Below, piece by piece: positions 27,960 to 41,528 of a stretch of 64,000 nt of DNA (position 1 is the first letter of the stretch; each line of letters opens with the position of its first letter). Source of the stretch: Phlebiopsis flavidoalba (lineage: Eukaryota > Basidiomycota > Agaricomycetes > Polyporales > Phanerochaetaceae). A model generated the notes under the pieces. That model was given only the letters and a program-made list of their open reading frames with translations. It did no database searches and was not told where the DNA came from. A program made the translations under genes and the position numbers. Location: positions 1 to 64,000 of the forward strand of contig JAOCPU010000019.1 of assembly GCA_035772785.1 (NCBI GenBank). The letters are read 5' to 3'.

Positions 27960-30900
27960 TCACTGCCTGTATGCTATTTGTCCGTTCGAGAGATCGGCCT
28001 TGACCCGCCGGCTCAGCTTTCTCCCTTTCCATTCTCCGCTCCATACCTGGTAGGCACAGGGGTCTTTCTTCTTTGGCATCCCAAATACGCGGCCCGTCGC
28101 AGTTGAGCGCGACGTGATGTCAACAACACGCGGAGAGGCGGTGTACTTGAACACTTCGCGATATAGGATTTTTTGCCCCTCCGCGGCCAATGTGTTGTAG
28201 AGACAACGGGCTTGGGCGGGTCCCTCGGAGTCTGAGTCCATCGGTGTCGGACATTCCGGAGGGTAACACAAGGGGCGGCGTGGGTTCGCGGGGCGATAGG
28301 GGTGGGAAGTCGGGGGAGAGATTTCGATCTCCTTGAGTAGGTCTTGCCCTTTGAGGTAAGAATTCTCTGTACGGAAGAAGCGAACAGTACGGCGAAGAGC
28401 GTCGATCTACCAGGAATTGATCATAGTGCCATGTAGCATAAGTTTTAAGGCTCTCGCTCACCTGTTCAAGCAGGTAAGAAGTTTCCAAGCTTCCCTCAAC
28501 TTGGACGTTCTCAGTCTCCGCCGGCTGAACGCCTGCAGGTGCTGTGGAGAGATCAGCTGCATGCTCATTGGCTGGGCGCATATACCCACCTTGGCGGCGT
28601 TCTGCGGTAGTTGCAGCGGTCTTGAGCCGTTTGTTGTGTCTGCTCAAGAGCATCGAGGTCGGACTGCAGTTGCTCCACATAGCTTCTTCCTTCATACGCT
28701 CTCTCTCCTGCTCTTCCTCGCCTTCTGCAACTCGGTCTCGAGGTCCGCCAGCATCTCACCCTGTTTTCTTGACTCCTTCCATACGGCGGTCCATGAGCTC
28801 GATCTTGACTAAACCGACTTCCTGGGATGTGTTTGTCTTTCGCTTTTGAGTGTACGACGACGAGAGCCTGCATCTCGTCGTTTGAGCATGAGCGAGCTTG
28901 CGCTCCGCCTCGACGTTGAACCGCGGTGGCTGCCTTGATCTGCGAGATACGTGTGACCCAGGGGGGATACCCCAGAAATCTTCTGTATGTTCTCTCGGTT
29001 CTCCGTAGCGAGCTTGTATTAGAGTGTTTCACGGGCTCCTGTCCAACAGGTCGTGAAGAAACTCGCCGACCATGTCCCATGGTCCAGAGCCTTCCATCAA
29101 GTGCCCTTGCCCACAGTAGGCGCCGCGCACTGTTTCACAAAGTCCAGCACAGAGGAGATCTTGAAGAGCGACCTTTGAGCTGCGGACTTCGCTGAGATGC
29201 GGCATGACTCGTTGGGCCAAGGAGATATCCAAAGTTGACGAGCTCCGGGACACGTATCGCTGATAGACTTTAGTTGTGGTACAAGGGGTGCACCTTGACG
29301 GCAGCCGAATCGTGGATGAGATCTTCCAGTAACGCCTTCCAAGCTTACTGATAATGAACATGAACAGGTGTCGTGCTTCACAGGCTGAACGGTGGGCCCA
29401 CTAACCTGGTCAATACCTTGGTCGCTCTACATTGATCAAGTAGCTTCTGAAGTGGCCGCAAAAGAACTCACGTATCTGGGTCCATGCTATCGGATCGGAG
29501 TCAACTTCTTGATCTAACAGCTCGTCAATATCCCACGCTCTGTATGGCAAATCGTGAAAGAAAATACCATCCGTCCTCCATGATGCCATTGATGGCGGTG
29601 CTCTTGATCAGGCCTTCAACAACTTTACCTCGAGAACATCTCTCCAAGTCAGTAATCGCAGACAAAGCATAGCCGAGTTCGCAGTGTTCGCCTTAGAGGT
29701 CAAAGTCGAAGCCGTTGAAGTATGTTTCAACTATAGTACGGTCGAAACTGTGATCTCAGATGCATCCTAGTAAAGGGGGGCTGTCAGAATGTGGTGACAC
29801 TTCTATGACCCGGTCATGATTCCTTACTTAGCGGCGTCACTGACGCACTATCGTATGCACGGAACTCTTCTCTGCGAAGCAAGTCGACGTGCAATCGATC
29901 CGCTTCTCCATCGGAGCCACGTCAGGATATACCCGTCCTAATATCTATAAGAACGATTCGACATCGCCAGCGGCGCAAGATAGCTGCAAATCTCGCTGGC
30001 ACGCCGTTATCGACAGTCGTCGCCTATGCCGGCCTCGTAGCTTACGCACTCGTGTGAGTATAAAATATAATAAAATGGTAACCCCCCATTCTTGTGAAAT
30101 CCACCACCTCGCAATGCCAAAACAAGTGTGTCAGAAACAGGGTCGCCACTGAGTGCATCTGGAAGGACTATGAGCTTGTGCAACGAAAGTGTTGATGAGG
30201 TCAATCTTCGCCGCAAGGCGCTGGAACAGGATGTAACAGTTGGTCGCGTCCATGTCGGTCTCCACGTAGACCTGAGGCAGGTACGGCTACAAAATCCCGT
30301 TAAATGCTTGCACTCCATACTAATGAAAACGAGAAACCTACTTGAATGATCTCAAGCATGTCTCTTGCTTTCCTTCGCCTCGATACGCTTGAGCCTCGCT
30401 CACGAGCTCAATTGCTCTGGCCTGGTTCTTGTCGTGGCGGTGGATTGGAGCTTTCACGGTTCAGAGACATCATAGCAGCGGTCCTTCTGTGTGAGGCTGC
30501 AGTAGTTTTGCCGACTCGGTGTGCTGTGCGTTTCGGGTCTCAGGAACGAAGAGTGGTCGAGCTCAGTCCTGCAACTGCATGACCAGCTCTCGGAACTGCA
30601 CAATGGTGCCCTCAAGGTCCTGACGAGGACACGCACGCGTCCTCGGATGCTTGAAGCTTGCGAGTCTGCTCTTGGATCTCAACATCCTTTGCGTTCTGTT
30701 GCCACCCCCCCCCCCCCCCCCCTCACCGGCCGAGGTTATAAACAGTAAGTACCCGGCTCATGAGAGAGGGTGACTCACTGATGTCTTCTTGAAGTGCCCT
30801 TTCAGCCTCAATGTGGTTCTCTTCGAGTTCATCGTTGAGCTCTTTCAGTGCCTCGAGATCCTCGATCGTAATCCGCATCTCTCTTCGATTTTCTAGGGAT

Positions 30901-32688
30901 CACAGATGTACCACGTATGTATAAGATGACCACGACTGACGTGGATTACAACAAAGTACACGAAAAATAATACCTCGTCCCAACATGAGGATTACGCTCA
31001 GTGAGTCTGAACGAGCATCTCCTCGGCACCCAGAGCATCATCAGAAGCTGCAATTTAAGGTCCTCGATCTGAACCTCCGCGTTCGCAAGTTTTGATGAGT
31101 GTTGATTCGTGTATACACAAAGAGCTAATATCCGTATGAGTCCTTCCATAGGCCACAAACAACCAGGGATGACTGACATTGCACTTCCTTCGCCTCGAAC
31201 TCCGGCCACATCTTTCTCCATGTCGGCTATCCTCCTCTTCTGCTCTTGGTCTGTCTCCGAAGTCATGTCTCGTAGTCTAGACGATTAACAAAACAACAAA
31301 CTACAAAGGACATGGTCTGACTTACCGGATAAGAGCTTCCCCTTCAGCCTCTCATTCTGCTTCTCGAGTTTGAGATGTAGGGCAGTGTTTGCTTGATATT
31401 ATTCTCACTGCCTTCTTCTCACACCATCACCCTCTTTCACAACCTGCAGCTCGACCTCGGTCACAGCCAATCTCTCCCTTAAGGCTCCTCGACCCTCCAA
31501 CTCCGCAGCACTTCAGCACGCTCTTTTCGGCCACCTCCTTATCCAACATAGCCTCTCGAGTTGCTCTTGCCAGCATCCGCAATGCGATTGTCAGAGAGCT
31601 GGGACAGTTGCTTTGCGTCCTGCGAGTTCTCGCTTGGTGGCTATGAGCTCCGTCTGCAGTGAGTTCAACCTTCGCCTGCAATTTGGGTCGGAGAGCGACG
31701 AACGACTCTGCTTCGTTAACCGCGTCTCGAGTTCACGAACATGGCGGGGCATCGTCGGCGCGTTTGATCTCAAACACGCGTATCTTCGCACGGAGCTCTT
31801 GTAGCTCTGAGTCATCTGGTGGAGGATGCTACGAGGGTGTGTTGGTTAGTGAGATCATTTGGGTACGATAGGACTCACTGGTGGTGTACTATGTCGTGTC
31901 GGAGGTAGTGATCATCTGAAGGGTCGGGCGAGTGTATTGGTGGTGGCGGAGTAGTCACGTTTCTAAGTAAAGACGGATGGTGCGGTGTGGAGACAAGGGC
32001 TGAGATGGTGGGTGGTGAATGTGAGATTATGGGAGATTTAGCCGGCTGACTGGCATTTGCTCTTGAGCAGCAGTCTCGTAGCGCCTCTGTCTGGGCATGA
32101 CTGGACTGCTTGGGGCTTCGGAGTGTACAGAGCCGCGACGAGCTGCACGCGCTTTGCATTGATATCGAGGGACTATCGCTTGACAGGGGAGCCTAACACT
32201 TTGCGTGGTGTTGTAGGATGTGCGCCATTCCCACCATTGGCACCGACATTGGGTGCTGCTTGCCTGGCGGGACTAGCGGCGCGCGAGGAGCCTAAAGATG
32301 AGCCCGCAGACCGTGAGGTATTCGTGCGCGACAGGCCCGTGCTCAAAGTGCGTTGGTGTCCCAACGTTGGCCTAGGCACTGCAGGCTATATGCGTCTGTC
32401 AATATTGTAACGCGTCCAGAGAGTAGGCCAAACGCACCGCAGGAGCTGGCTCTGGTACAGCAAGCTATAACTTTGACCTGACTGGGCCGAACGAACACAC
32501 CATGTGCCATCTTACAAGTAAAATATCGGACGCCCTGGACGGTTCCATCGTTCTTTCCGTTACCCTCGTCGAGCTCGATTCCTATCCATTTGCCTGCAGA
32601 GAAAGAGGTCGAGCCACAAGAACCGTACGACACCACGACCAGCGGGGATCTCAACTACGGCGCCGAGGGGAGGGTCCGTCGGCGCCAT
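27960..32688 (-). CDS. Dynactin p150-Glued-like subunit (CAP-Gly, coiled coil)
   Basis: The large dynactin subunit links dynein and cargo to microtubules. The start at 32688 gives [20 protein letters not shown]. The CAP-Gly domain follows: [30 protein letters not shown] and [11 protein letters not shown] (about 32610-32480), with the microtubule-binding groove residues in place. A surplus T (plus strand near 32617-32624) separates GVVRF from CGSTS. Next comes a basic Ser/Pro-rich stretch ([20 protein letters not shown], about 32170-32380), then about 3.5 kb of helical, charged, intron-interrupted coiled-coil pieces. The C-terminal region has [19 protein letters not shown] (about 28335-28395) and [16 protein letters not shown], as in the dynactin domain, ending at 27960. 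An 18-C run at 30705-30722 lies inside the coiled-coil part. Many frame changes make the middle unreadable in detail. Confidence 0.8.
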
Positions 32689-33229
32689 TTGAGAGGCTGC
32701 GTTAGTCCCAGCGAACGACGGACGCCGACGCAAAGAGTGGAATTAGATGAGAGCGACACGACAAAGTGGGGAGGACGCGCTGCAGTGATTGAAATGGTTA
32801 CAGTCGTGTCTGGTCCGCGTTGAAGCACCTCGTTAACGCTATTTACCGTGGGAAACAATGATGCCTTGTACCGTGATTATAACGGATGTAAGTAGTGACG
32901 TGAGGCAAAGTGCCGTACCGGTCCTGGTTTTACCACTTGCTCGACGCCTCATCCTCCCTCTTCCATATTTCTCCAGGATATATGAGTGGATGTGCGGGCA
33001 AAACTAGTTTCTGGCAGCTGGTGGTACGCTTATATGCTAGACGGTTTTGTGTGCAGCCAGAACTGAGCTCGCTCATAATCACCCCCAGTCCAAAGTTCGC
33101 TGCCGCACTGGCATTCCCTGTTCTCCGCACAGCATTAACCTCATAAAGCGTTCCACGACTCACGCTCAAATTATAAACTATGCAGGCACGGAATGGATAC
33201 GAAGGCAAGTCTTAGTCAATAATGCTGTT

Positions 33230-36200
33230 TAGCTCAGTGAATAAGCTACTCTCACTTCGTAGTGGCGGTATCCTTGGCCAGGAAATGGCTATGCGCAGAA
33301 CGGCCGCGGTTCCGACAGAGATTCTTCAGAGACTGAACGCGGATACCGCTCAGCATCACGCTCCGATCCCTCATCAACTCAACAGCCTAACGGGAGATAT
33401 GGCTTGATGAATGGCCATCCAGTAAGCCGGCCACCGCTCCTTCTGTCCACCCACTGTACCTGAAGCTCCCCCGAATATTCCTTACTGGTCCGCAAAGCGA
33501 CATCTTACATGCGGAAACCCAGCCCCGCCTCCTCGATGGGCACCGAAGATGATACCCCTGGCGAGCCTCTCCGTCGAAACTCAAGACACAGAATGCCATG
33601 CTCGTGGCTTTGCTTGAACATATACGTAGACCCCCCAGACGTCGTGAAAACCCACCCTTCCGCAGCTTTGCAAAGGAATGTTGGGTTGACAACCCACATA
33701 CCATGCCGTCGTACAAGGCGGCTCGAGATCATCGGCACAAACCTGAGGAATCAGTTCGAAGGCCTCAGCCCGAAGGTCATGTATAAAGCGTTCTTGGACC
33801 CCTCGGACAACGAACTACGTGAGGGTTGTATCAAATCGAGGAACGCGGGGCAAGGACGACGCCGTACTATTCTACTATAACGGTCATGGGCGTACCCAAA
33901 ACCGACCCCGAGCGACCCCGAGGCCCCAGAGCGGAAACTGTGGTGCTTCAATAAGAATTATACCAGTACATCCCTATGTCTTTGCAGGAGCTACAGCGCT
34001 GCTTAGGCACTCCTTGTGTCTACATCTGGGATTGTTCATGCCGCTGGCCATCTCTTGAACAACTTTATTACGTTTTTGCCAAGGCGCCTTGACGACGACG
34101 CATACACGAATACAGGAAGCTATCCCGACCCACCGTTTGTAGACGCGATCCAGCTTGCAGCCTGCCTTGCCGGACGAAAACTCTGCCCACTTGTCCCGAG
34201 CTTCCTGCCGACATATTGCACCTCGAGTCTGACGTCTCCCATCGACATTGCACTTCGTTGGTTCATCATGAACAACCATTACCCAATAACATCTCTTCCG
34301 ACATGGTTATGCAGCTACCCGGCGATTTAAAGGATCGCAGAACTCCTCTTGGGGAGCTAAATTGGATTTTTACCGCCATAAAACCGACACCACCATTGCC
34401 TGGACAACCTTCTCGCGAGAGGTGTTCACTCGCCTTTACCACCGCTCGGACTTGCTTGTTGCGTCTCTCTTCCGCAACTTCTTGCTCGCTGAGCGCATCA
34501 TGAAGAATTATCACTGCAACACCTCACACATCCCCTGCGCTTTCCGGCTACCAACACCCATCCCTTATGGGCAGCTTGGGATCTTGCCGTGGACGCTTGC
34601 TTGCGACAGCTACCTCAACTTTTGAAGCATACAGAACCTCCACCAAACGGTCAGATACCTGTCTCTCTGACTACCAGCAGACGAAGAAGAGCCACCGCAG
34701 CCACTCCTGGGCAGCCAGGGGAAATCAATGTGGAGCGAGTGGACGACTTGTTGTGGTACTGCGTTGTTCAAAAATTGGGCGAGAAAGCATACACCTACGT
34801 TTCCCGAGTCGATTCTTCGCAGACCAGCTTACAGCGTTTGAGGTTTGGATATCGAGGGGGTGCTCTGCGTTGACGAAACGCCGGGCCTCTGTCTCTGCCC
34901 TTGATACCAGGTACCGATCACCAAGCCCAGAGATGGCGAACGGCCAACAGCCCAGCCCTTCCTCATCCCTCTGTCTCAACTATCAACGCTTCGGAAAGAC
35001 CTTGTTCCTCGCAAGCCTCCAGATCAGCTTCCTATCGTCCTTCAATTTGCTCTTGTCTCAGCCGCATCGTCTTCGCGCTCTATCCTTCTCTCACAATTCG
35101 TTGATCTCGGCCCATGGGCTGTCCACCTCGCCTTAACTATCGGTATATTCCCTTACATCTCTCGACTTTTGCAAGCGCCCGGGCAGGACCTTCGTCCAGT
35201 GCTTATCTTATTTGGACTCGAATCCTCGCGGTCGACCCGACATGTCAGGTTGAGAAACCTGTACAACAGCCAAGGGTATCGCTACTTCGCCAATGTTCTA
35301 TCCATCCCCGACGACCCTCGCGCCCCCGCCTTACCCAACCACTCGGAGCACAAGGCGATGTTGTTGTGCGTTCATTCTCTCCGCTATTTTGCTCGCGACT
35401 ACCCCCCAGGGCAACGCGCCTGTTGGAGCGAGCACGTCTTTGACGCATGTTACGACCGCCTCGAGGATAGTGACTTCTTGCTGCGACAGTGGTCTGCACT
35501 GTGCATTGCGCAGACATGGGACGCCCACGACGAGTTGCGGGTTTGGGGCGTGGACAAGGGCACCCAGGATAAGCTCATTGGTCTGCTCACCGATGACTCG
35601 GTAGAGGTTCGTGGCGCTGCTCTGTATGCACTGAGTACCTTCCTTGGTGCTTCGGGAGCAGGGGACATGAACAAGCTTGGAGGTGGTGGGTCTGGCACAA
35701 TGCACCAGCTCGAAGAGCGGATACATTTCCGTATGGAGGTGGTTGCAGTAGTAACCGGAGCGGCATTAGCGATCCGGGAAGATGCGAGTCCTATGGTGCG
35801 CAAGGAGCTCCTCGTTCTCATCAGCTGTTTGGTCAAGGAATGGCGGGGATATTTTATTGTATGCGCATGGATCTACTGGGAGGAGCAGCGCCGCAGAAAC
35901 ATACCCCGCCCTGAACTGGAAGAAGATGTTGCAGCGCAAGCAGTGGCCGAGTGGTTAGGCGTCTTCGACGATGAGGGCTCTCGCGCAGGAGAACCGCGTA
36001 TGGCTGTCGTCGTTCTTCACAATATTTTCCGTTCTCCTGGAGCTGTCCTGTGATCCCTACCAAGAGGTCGCGACCAACGCTCAGACTATTGTGGATTATA
36101 TTGTCGCCCTTCTCCTCGAGTCACCGTTCAAACGGTCCTGGACAAACACCTCCCTCAACAAACCTCCTCCAAATGCGCTTGACATAGCGAATCGCCAAAC

Positions 36201-38577
36201 CAGAGCTCGCGTCCCATCCGGAGGGACCATGCCAGTCGCACAGCCAGGCCGCCCCCCGTCGCCGATGTCCGCACGGCCAGGTCTCACTCGCAGCGATACC
36301 ATGAACAGCGTCTCGGGCACGATTTCGTCGGGAATGTCAGCAAGCACCCTCCGACGAACGTCATCTTTTGCCAATGCCCTCCGGAACCTGGCCGGCGGAA
36401 TTGCCTTCCCTTCGCTAGACGACGGCGGACGCGCCTCTCCAGACCACCATCCCAGAATCCCTCGAAACATGCTCGAAATTCCAGGGGTCTCGCGCCCTCC
36501 GTCGCCGAACCTCAATTACGCGCAATACACGTCTCCTTACTCCCGCCCAGGGTCCCCCCTGCCCATGACCAAAACACCTACTACAAGCACCTCCTTCACC
36601 GAGGCCCTCTTACTGACTTGAGCGACATTAAGCGCCGATCCTGTCGATTTTTTGGCCTCGGACGTGATCGAGGCGTTTAATGGAGGAGGACATGGAACGT
36701 CTGCTGCGCGCGCGGCGCAGGACGGGCACACGCACGAGGCAGCACGGGAACCACCATGCCATGTCGAGCCCGTCGGGAGCACGTTCTCGGTGGACTCCAA
36801 CGGGAGCAGCGTGATCCTTGGCCTCGGCTACGGGTGTGGGTATTAGGGACGTGCTTCCGCTAAAAAGCCACGGTACTACGACTGGGTGTTGCGAAATACT
36901 TTAAGGAGCCTCAGATGCGGGTGAGTGCCTGCGTGATTGAGTTAAAGATTATCTTGGTTGATTATGGGACGAACAGCAACGGAGCCGGATGAGCCTGGGG
37001 AGTGAAGAGTACAACTATCAGGTCTGGAGACAGCAGCGGAATGAGAACATAATCAAATGAGACGCGGCAACAAGCCGAAGTTGCTGGTAGGTCCCTTGCT
37101 ATTTTCATCACTTGTATTCACTCACTTCTTGTCCCAGACAATTGTCGATGGGATAGGCCCATCGCGACGCCTGCAGACCTCTGTTTCCCCCTCCCAGCTG
37201 GCTTTCCCATGCTTATGATCCGCATCTCGCTGTTAACAATGAGTCAGACATGATTATGTGCAGGCCACATTCACTTCTTCATACTAGACTCGGTACATAC
37301 CCATGCAGCGTGTACGACGACTGGTTACACCGAAAGAGGTCTCAGAATTCTTTAACGGCAACCCCAAAGGTACCAGCATCCACATCTCTTCACTTCATCA
37401 ACGAAGATGTGGGCGGTATCATCTTGACTGGCGCAGGCGAGGTACATCTACAATGATCTCTGTCTACATCCTTCATATTGATGGTCATCCTCTTTAGCTG
37501 GACGGAATCGTTCGTCATGTACCGCAACTATGACCCGGTCCTGAGCGGCAGTCCGGTTCAGATGGTCAGTTCCTTCCCGCGGGCTGAGGCACGAGGTCCT
37601 GCGTATGAAACGGCGACGGCGCCGGCTTGATCACGGAGTGGCGGCAGGCGGGAGGCACGCTCCTCTCGTCGGCGGCGAATCGCGTTATACATTAGGAATT
37701 TTGGGACGCGCACACGGAGACTCCGTTATGGTGAGACTGCAGCGCGCACACTCACCGTTCGCCGCTAATCAGCGTGATGTAGGAACCTGGAGACCAACTC
37801 GGAGAGCCCAGTCACGTCTATGAAGTGGGACGATGTGGCCAACCCGCACAGGAGGAGTGTGTTCTGTGTCAGGCTTCGCGGACGGGCAGAGTCAAGATAT
37901 TTGACCGCCGGCTAGAGGAAGACGAGGCTTTGTAGTTTCGGTCGTACGGGGGCTCACGCGTCGTGGGTGCAGAAGGCCGCTAAGTGCCACCACCCAACCA
38001 TACCTGCCCAATTGTCACCGCGAGGTATGTGGCGCCTTCTGCAATTATATGTGCGCGCTGACCGCGTATCAGTGTGGACGGCCAGAGGTCAAGTTGTTGA
38101 TTTCGGAGCTCCGACCGACGCTAGCGTGTCAAACACCTGGGAGCTGTTCCCACAAGGCCTCTCAGCGTTCGATGTGCATGATCTTACTGGCGTGTTCGCT
38201 GCGTGAGTGAACCCTGTCGATCCTAGTATTACGTTGTTTTTGATGTTTGGCCTGATTTTTCAGTACCTCCTCCGTGACCGCGACAAACTGGCGCACGCAA
38301 CGTACCGCGGTGCATTCCCTCTCGCAAAATCCCGCGCTCTCTACGCTTTCCACCGTCCTGACGGTTCTCCCCACCGCGGGACGCAATGTCGCCGTTCATC
38401 ATCCGATCAAGTTCGCTTACGTTCCACCCGAGAGAGATGGTATATGCCATGGGATCACTAGATGGGTCTGGTATGTATCCTTGCTCCTGCATTTCGTCCA
38501 GCGAACTGACGCTGACCATCTGTGCGCGTTCAGTGCGTGTCACAGTGTTTACGGGTTGCAAGCTTCCCTCTTCATAG
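33230..38577 (+). CDS. KOG1: TORC1 subunit Raptor/KOG1
   Basis: Raptor is the substrate-recruiting subunit of TORC1, the nutrient-sensing kinase complex. The N-terminus has a Ser-rich leader ([20 protein letters not shown], about 33310-33370), then [16 protein letters not shown]. The caspase-like RNC domain follows: [70 protein letters not shown] and REVF (33600-34450). The [16 protein letters not shown] segment leads into HEAT repeats, well preserved at 35169-36130 ([54 protein letters not shown]). A Ser/Pro linker comes next, then FKEPQM (36900) and the C-terminal WD40 repeats (about 37290-38577). Surplus bases lie at 33888-33890, 33895-33903 and 34034-34042. The exact start is uncertain; the stop at 38577 follows FTGCKLPSS. 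The length fits the family (about 1,400-1,500 residues). Confidence 0.88.
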
Positions 38578-38699
38578 AGCCTGGACCGTCTGAAAAGTTG
38601 CTAATCTTCGTTTACGTTTCGCTGTCGTTGCATCTGTCACTTCGGTATCTTGTCCTCGACGCATTGTTCCCTTTGATCAATATCTGTACTAATCGCTTG

Positions 38700-41528
38700 T
38701 TTCATATTATACTTTCGCCCTGGGGTTGCAATTGCCATCTCTTCCCCACGCTTCCGAGATGGTATCGAGTTCGGTCCCGACTCGGATGCTGATATTGAGA
38801 CTGTATGTCTTGAACCTTGCGCGCGGAGTCTTGTTATGTGCGTATTCTACTAACTGCAGTGCTTCGAGGCTCGAAAAATCGACCGGTTAAAACGCATAGT
38901 GACGGGTGGAAAAGGCCGCTCGCCAAATATACCCGCCATGCATGGAGGCAACGGTCCAAGCGCCCATCCATTGAGACCTGATGTTCTGCGCCACCATGAT
39001 ATCTGACCCTGCTTTCCTTCTTCTCTCATACTACCACCTCGCACGCCCTCCTTCCTACGAGAGGTTACGCTTATTTCTTCTACTTTTCTTTCGACACCAA
39101 AATGCCCCGGGAAAAAACAGCTTCAGCGACTCGGACGGACGGTCGCTGACCCCAGACCTCGAGGACGAGCTCAGTCGAGATGACTTCCTCGCCAGTGGAC
39201 CAAGCACCGCACCAGCACACTGCCGCCCCTGCAGACAGAAATGATAGGGAGAGGCATGTCGAGTGGTCATAGCTTCAATGCGCGCAACGTCGAGCAAGAT
39301 GGTCCACTCTCTGCCCCCGCCAGCTTTCGCGAAGAGTCTAGGGTCGCGGTCACCACGCAGCCCAACGACCCCCCACCGTCCTCAACATATGACGCCGCGA
39401 GACCGGTTTCCGCTCGACGGTGCGCAAGATCATTGCCATGCGGCGTGGGTCGGTGGCCATCTCGCGAGGGCGCGTTGGCGCTGAGCCGGGCATTGACCCT
39501 CGGCGGGAGTCTGCGTTCCTCACCTACGGGCACATTACGGCAGAAATGTCTGATCGAGGTCGCGGACTACTCGTCTGTGCGGAGCAGCTTTGGACGCATG
39601 ACGAACTCGGAGTTCATCAAACTGCTGTCCGACCCTGGAGCCAGTGCCAAAGACCCATGGGTCAAGGTACGGTGGATCAATGTGGGAGGTATTAGCTGGG
39701 ACGTTATTAGTGCTTTAGCAATAAAATATGGTATGTTACATATTTTGTGTAATAATGTTTCAAGGTCTCACAGACACAATCGAGACATGCACCCACTCGC
39801 ACTTGAGGACCTCCTGCACGTCCGCAAAGCTGCTCGCTCCAAAAAGCCGATTACTACCAGAAACATCTCTTCCTCCGAGTGCTCTGCCATACGCTTGTTT
39901 CCGATGATGAGGCCTCTCAAGATACTCCTCGCAGTTCCTTGACACATCTTCCACGCTCCGAGTCCCCCATATCGATGGACGATGACTCTGACTACGAAGA
40001 TTCCATGGAAAAGAATGATGACGAGCACACTATGTACGGGCAGTCAACCTACATCGCGCTTCGCAACCAAGCGTAGCGGAACGTTGAGCAGAGTCGTGCA
40101 AGGCCGCCTCAGCAAGATGAACGACCTCGAGTCTAAGCCCTGGTGGTACCTTCGACCTCCCATCGTCACGCTTTGGCAACGACCCAGACCTGCGGGCTAA
40201 GGTGGGTTCCCATGCTTCAGTCTATTCCAGGCTCCGCTGACGAGTGGTGGGGCTACCCACTCCAGAACAAGAAGGATGCGCGCAACATCAAGCTTATCCG
40301 GGAGCTGAAGAAGGGGAGAAGCGCGTGAACGTCCGGATATCGCCAATGTGCATCTTCCTCTTCCGGGATGGTGCGTGTTTGCCTCGTGTAGGCTATTTCC
40401 GTCCAGCTGACAGCAGAATTCATCCAGGAACGGTTGTGACCATCCATCAGGACACGAAGCTTGACTTTACTGCTCCGATTACTGAACGTCTGCGGCAACG
40501 TGATACCGGCCTGCGCACCACCGCGGATGCATCTTTACTCGTAGAGAGTCTCATTGATCTTGGTGTGTCCTGAAGTTATACCATGGTGTGATGGCTTAAC
40601 CAAAGCATCTATTAGTCGTCGATGGCGCGTTGCAGGTTGTCGAAGAGTATCAGAGCAAAATCTTGAAGCTCGAGCAGTCTGTCCTCCTGAAGCCGAGCAT
40701 GAAGCATGTGCGCCGATGTAAGCACCCCTCACTTTTTGCCCTCCCAGTCGTCTGTTCTCACACAGCTGCTGCAGTGCACATCCTTCAGGGCGACCTCATC
40801 CTTCACAAGCGCACGCTTGAGCCCATCAAGACCGTGATTTACGGTCTTCGTCGTTACGATGTCGACCGTGTCGCTGCCATGTCCGAATCGCTTGATCCGG
40901 CGGTGAAGGTCCAGGGGTACATGAGCCACAAGTCCAAGATATACCTCGCGGACGTACACGACCACATGGAGTACATCCTAAGCAGCCTCGACATGTTTGC
41001 AGGTATCAGCGAGAATCTGATCAACTACACTTTCAATGTCAGCTTTGCATGCGCTTATTTCGTCGTACCGCTAACTCACTCTTCCGTGTAGATGTCCTCG
41101 TATGAAATGAATGAAGTCATGCGGCGGCTTACACTGGCGACTATAATCTTCCTGCCACTGACGCTGCTCACCGGTTACTTTGTGAGTGAAAATCCCGTTC
41201 AGTTTTGTTGGCCGCTGCTGACGCGCTGTTCAGGGTATGAACTTTGACAACATGTGGGCGATTCACCACAACCACACAGACCTTGTGTACGTAACTATCT
41301 AAAGACCCTTGTTATGCGTGTCCTAAGCAGACGTTTCTAGGTTCTGGGTCATTGCACTCCCGTTAATGGCCATTGTTATCCCTATCTTCTTGTGGGCAGA
41401 TTTCAAAAAGATGTTCCATTATCTTGTCAAGAAGATGCACACGCGCGCTGTCAAGAAGGTCGATATTCTCGTTTTGCGATATATAAGGGGGCGCTAATGC
41501 GTTTTCACAGAAATACAAGCAGGATTGA
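38700..41528 (+). CDS. CorA-family Mg2+ transporter
   Basis: CorA/Alr1/Mnr2-type proteins are membrane channels for Mg2+. The last exons are clear. VVDGALQVVEEYQSKILKLE and LQGDLILHKRTLEPIKTVIY begin the stalk helix, followed by YLADVHDHMEYILSSLDMFA. MNEVMRRLTLATIIFLPLTL is transmembrane helix 1 (about 41107-41180). The signature GMN is at 41234-41242 (GMNFDNMW), and FWVIALPLMAIVIPIFLW is helix 2 (about 41341-41395). The stop is at 41526-41528. The cytoplasmic N-domain includes KVRWINVGGISWDVISALAI and MHPLALEDLLHVRKAARSK (39660-39845), then an acidic Ser/Asp stretch. Five or more short introns are visible. A surplus A in the AAAAA at 39841-39845 is the best-defined frame break. Upstream exons such as IEFGPDSDADIET and CFEARKIDRLKRIV (38767-38900) make the start near 38700, but it is not fixed. 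The gene begins about 100 bases after Raptor ends. Confidence 0.85.
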
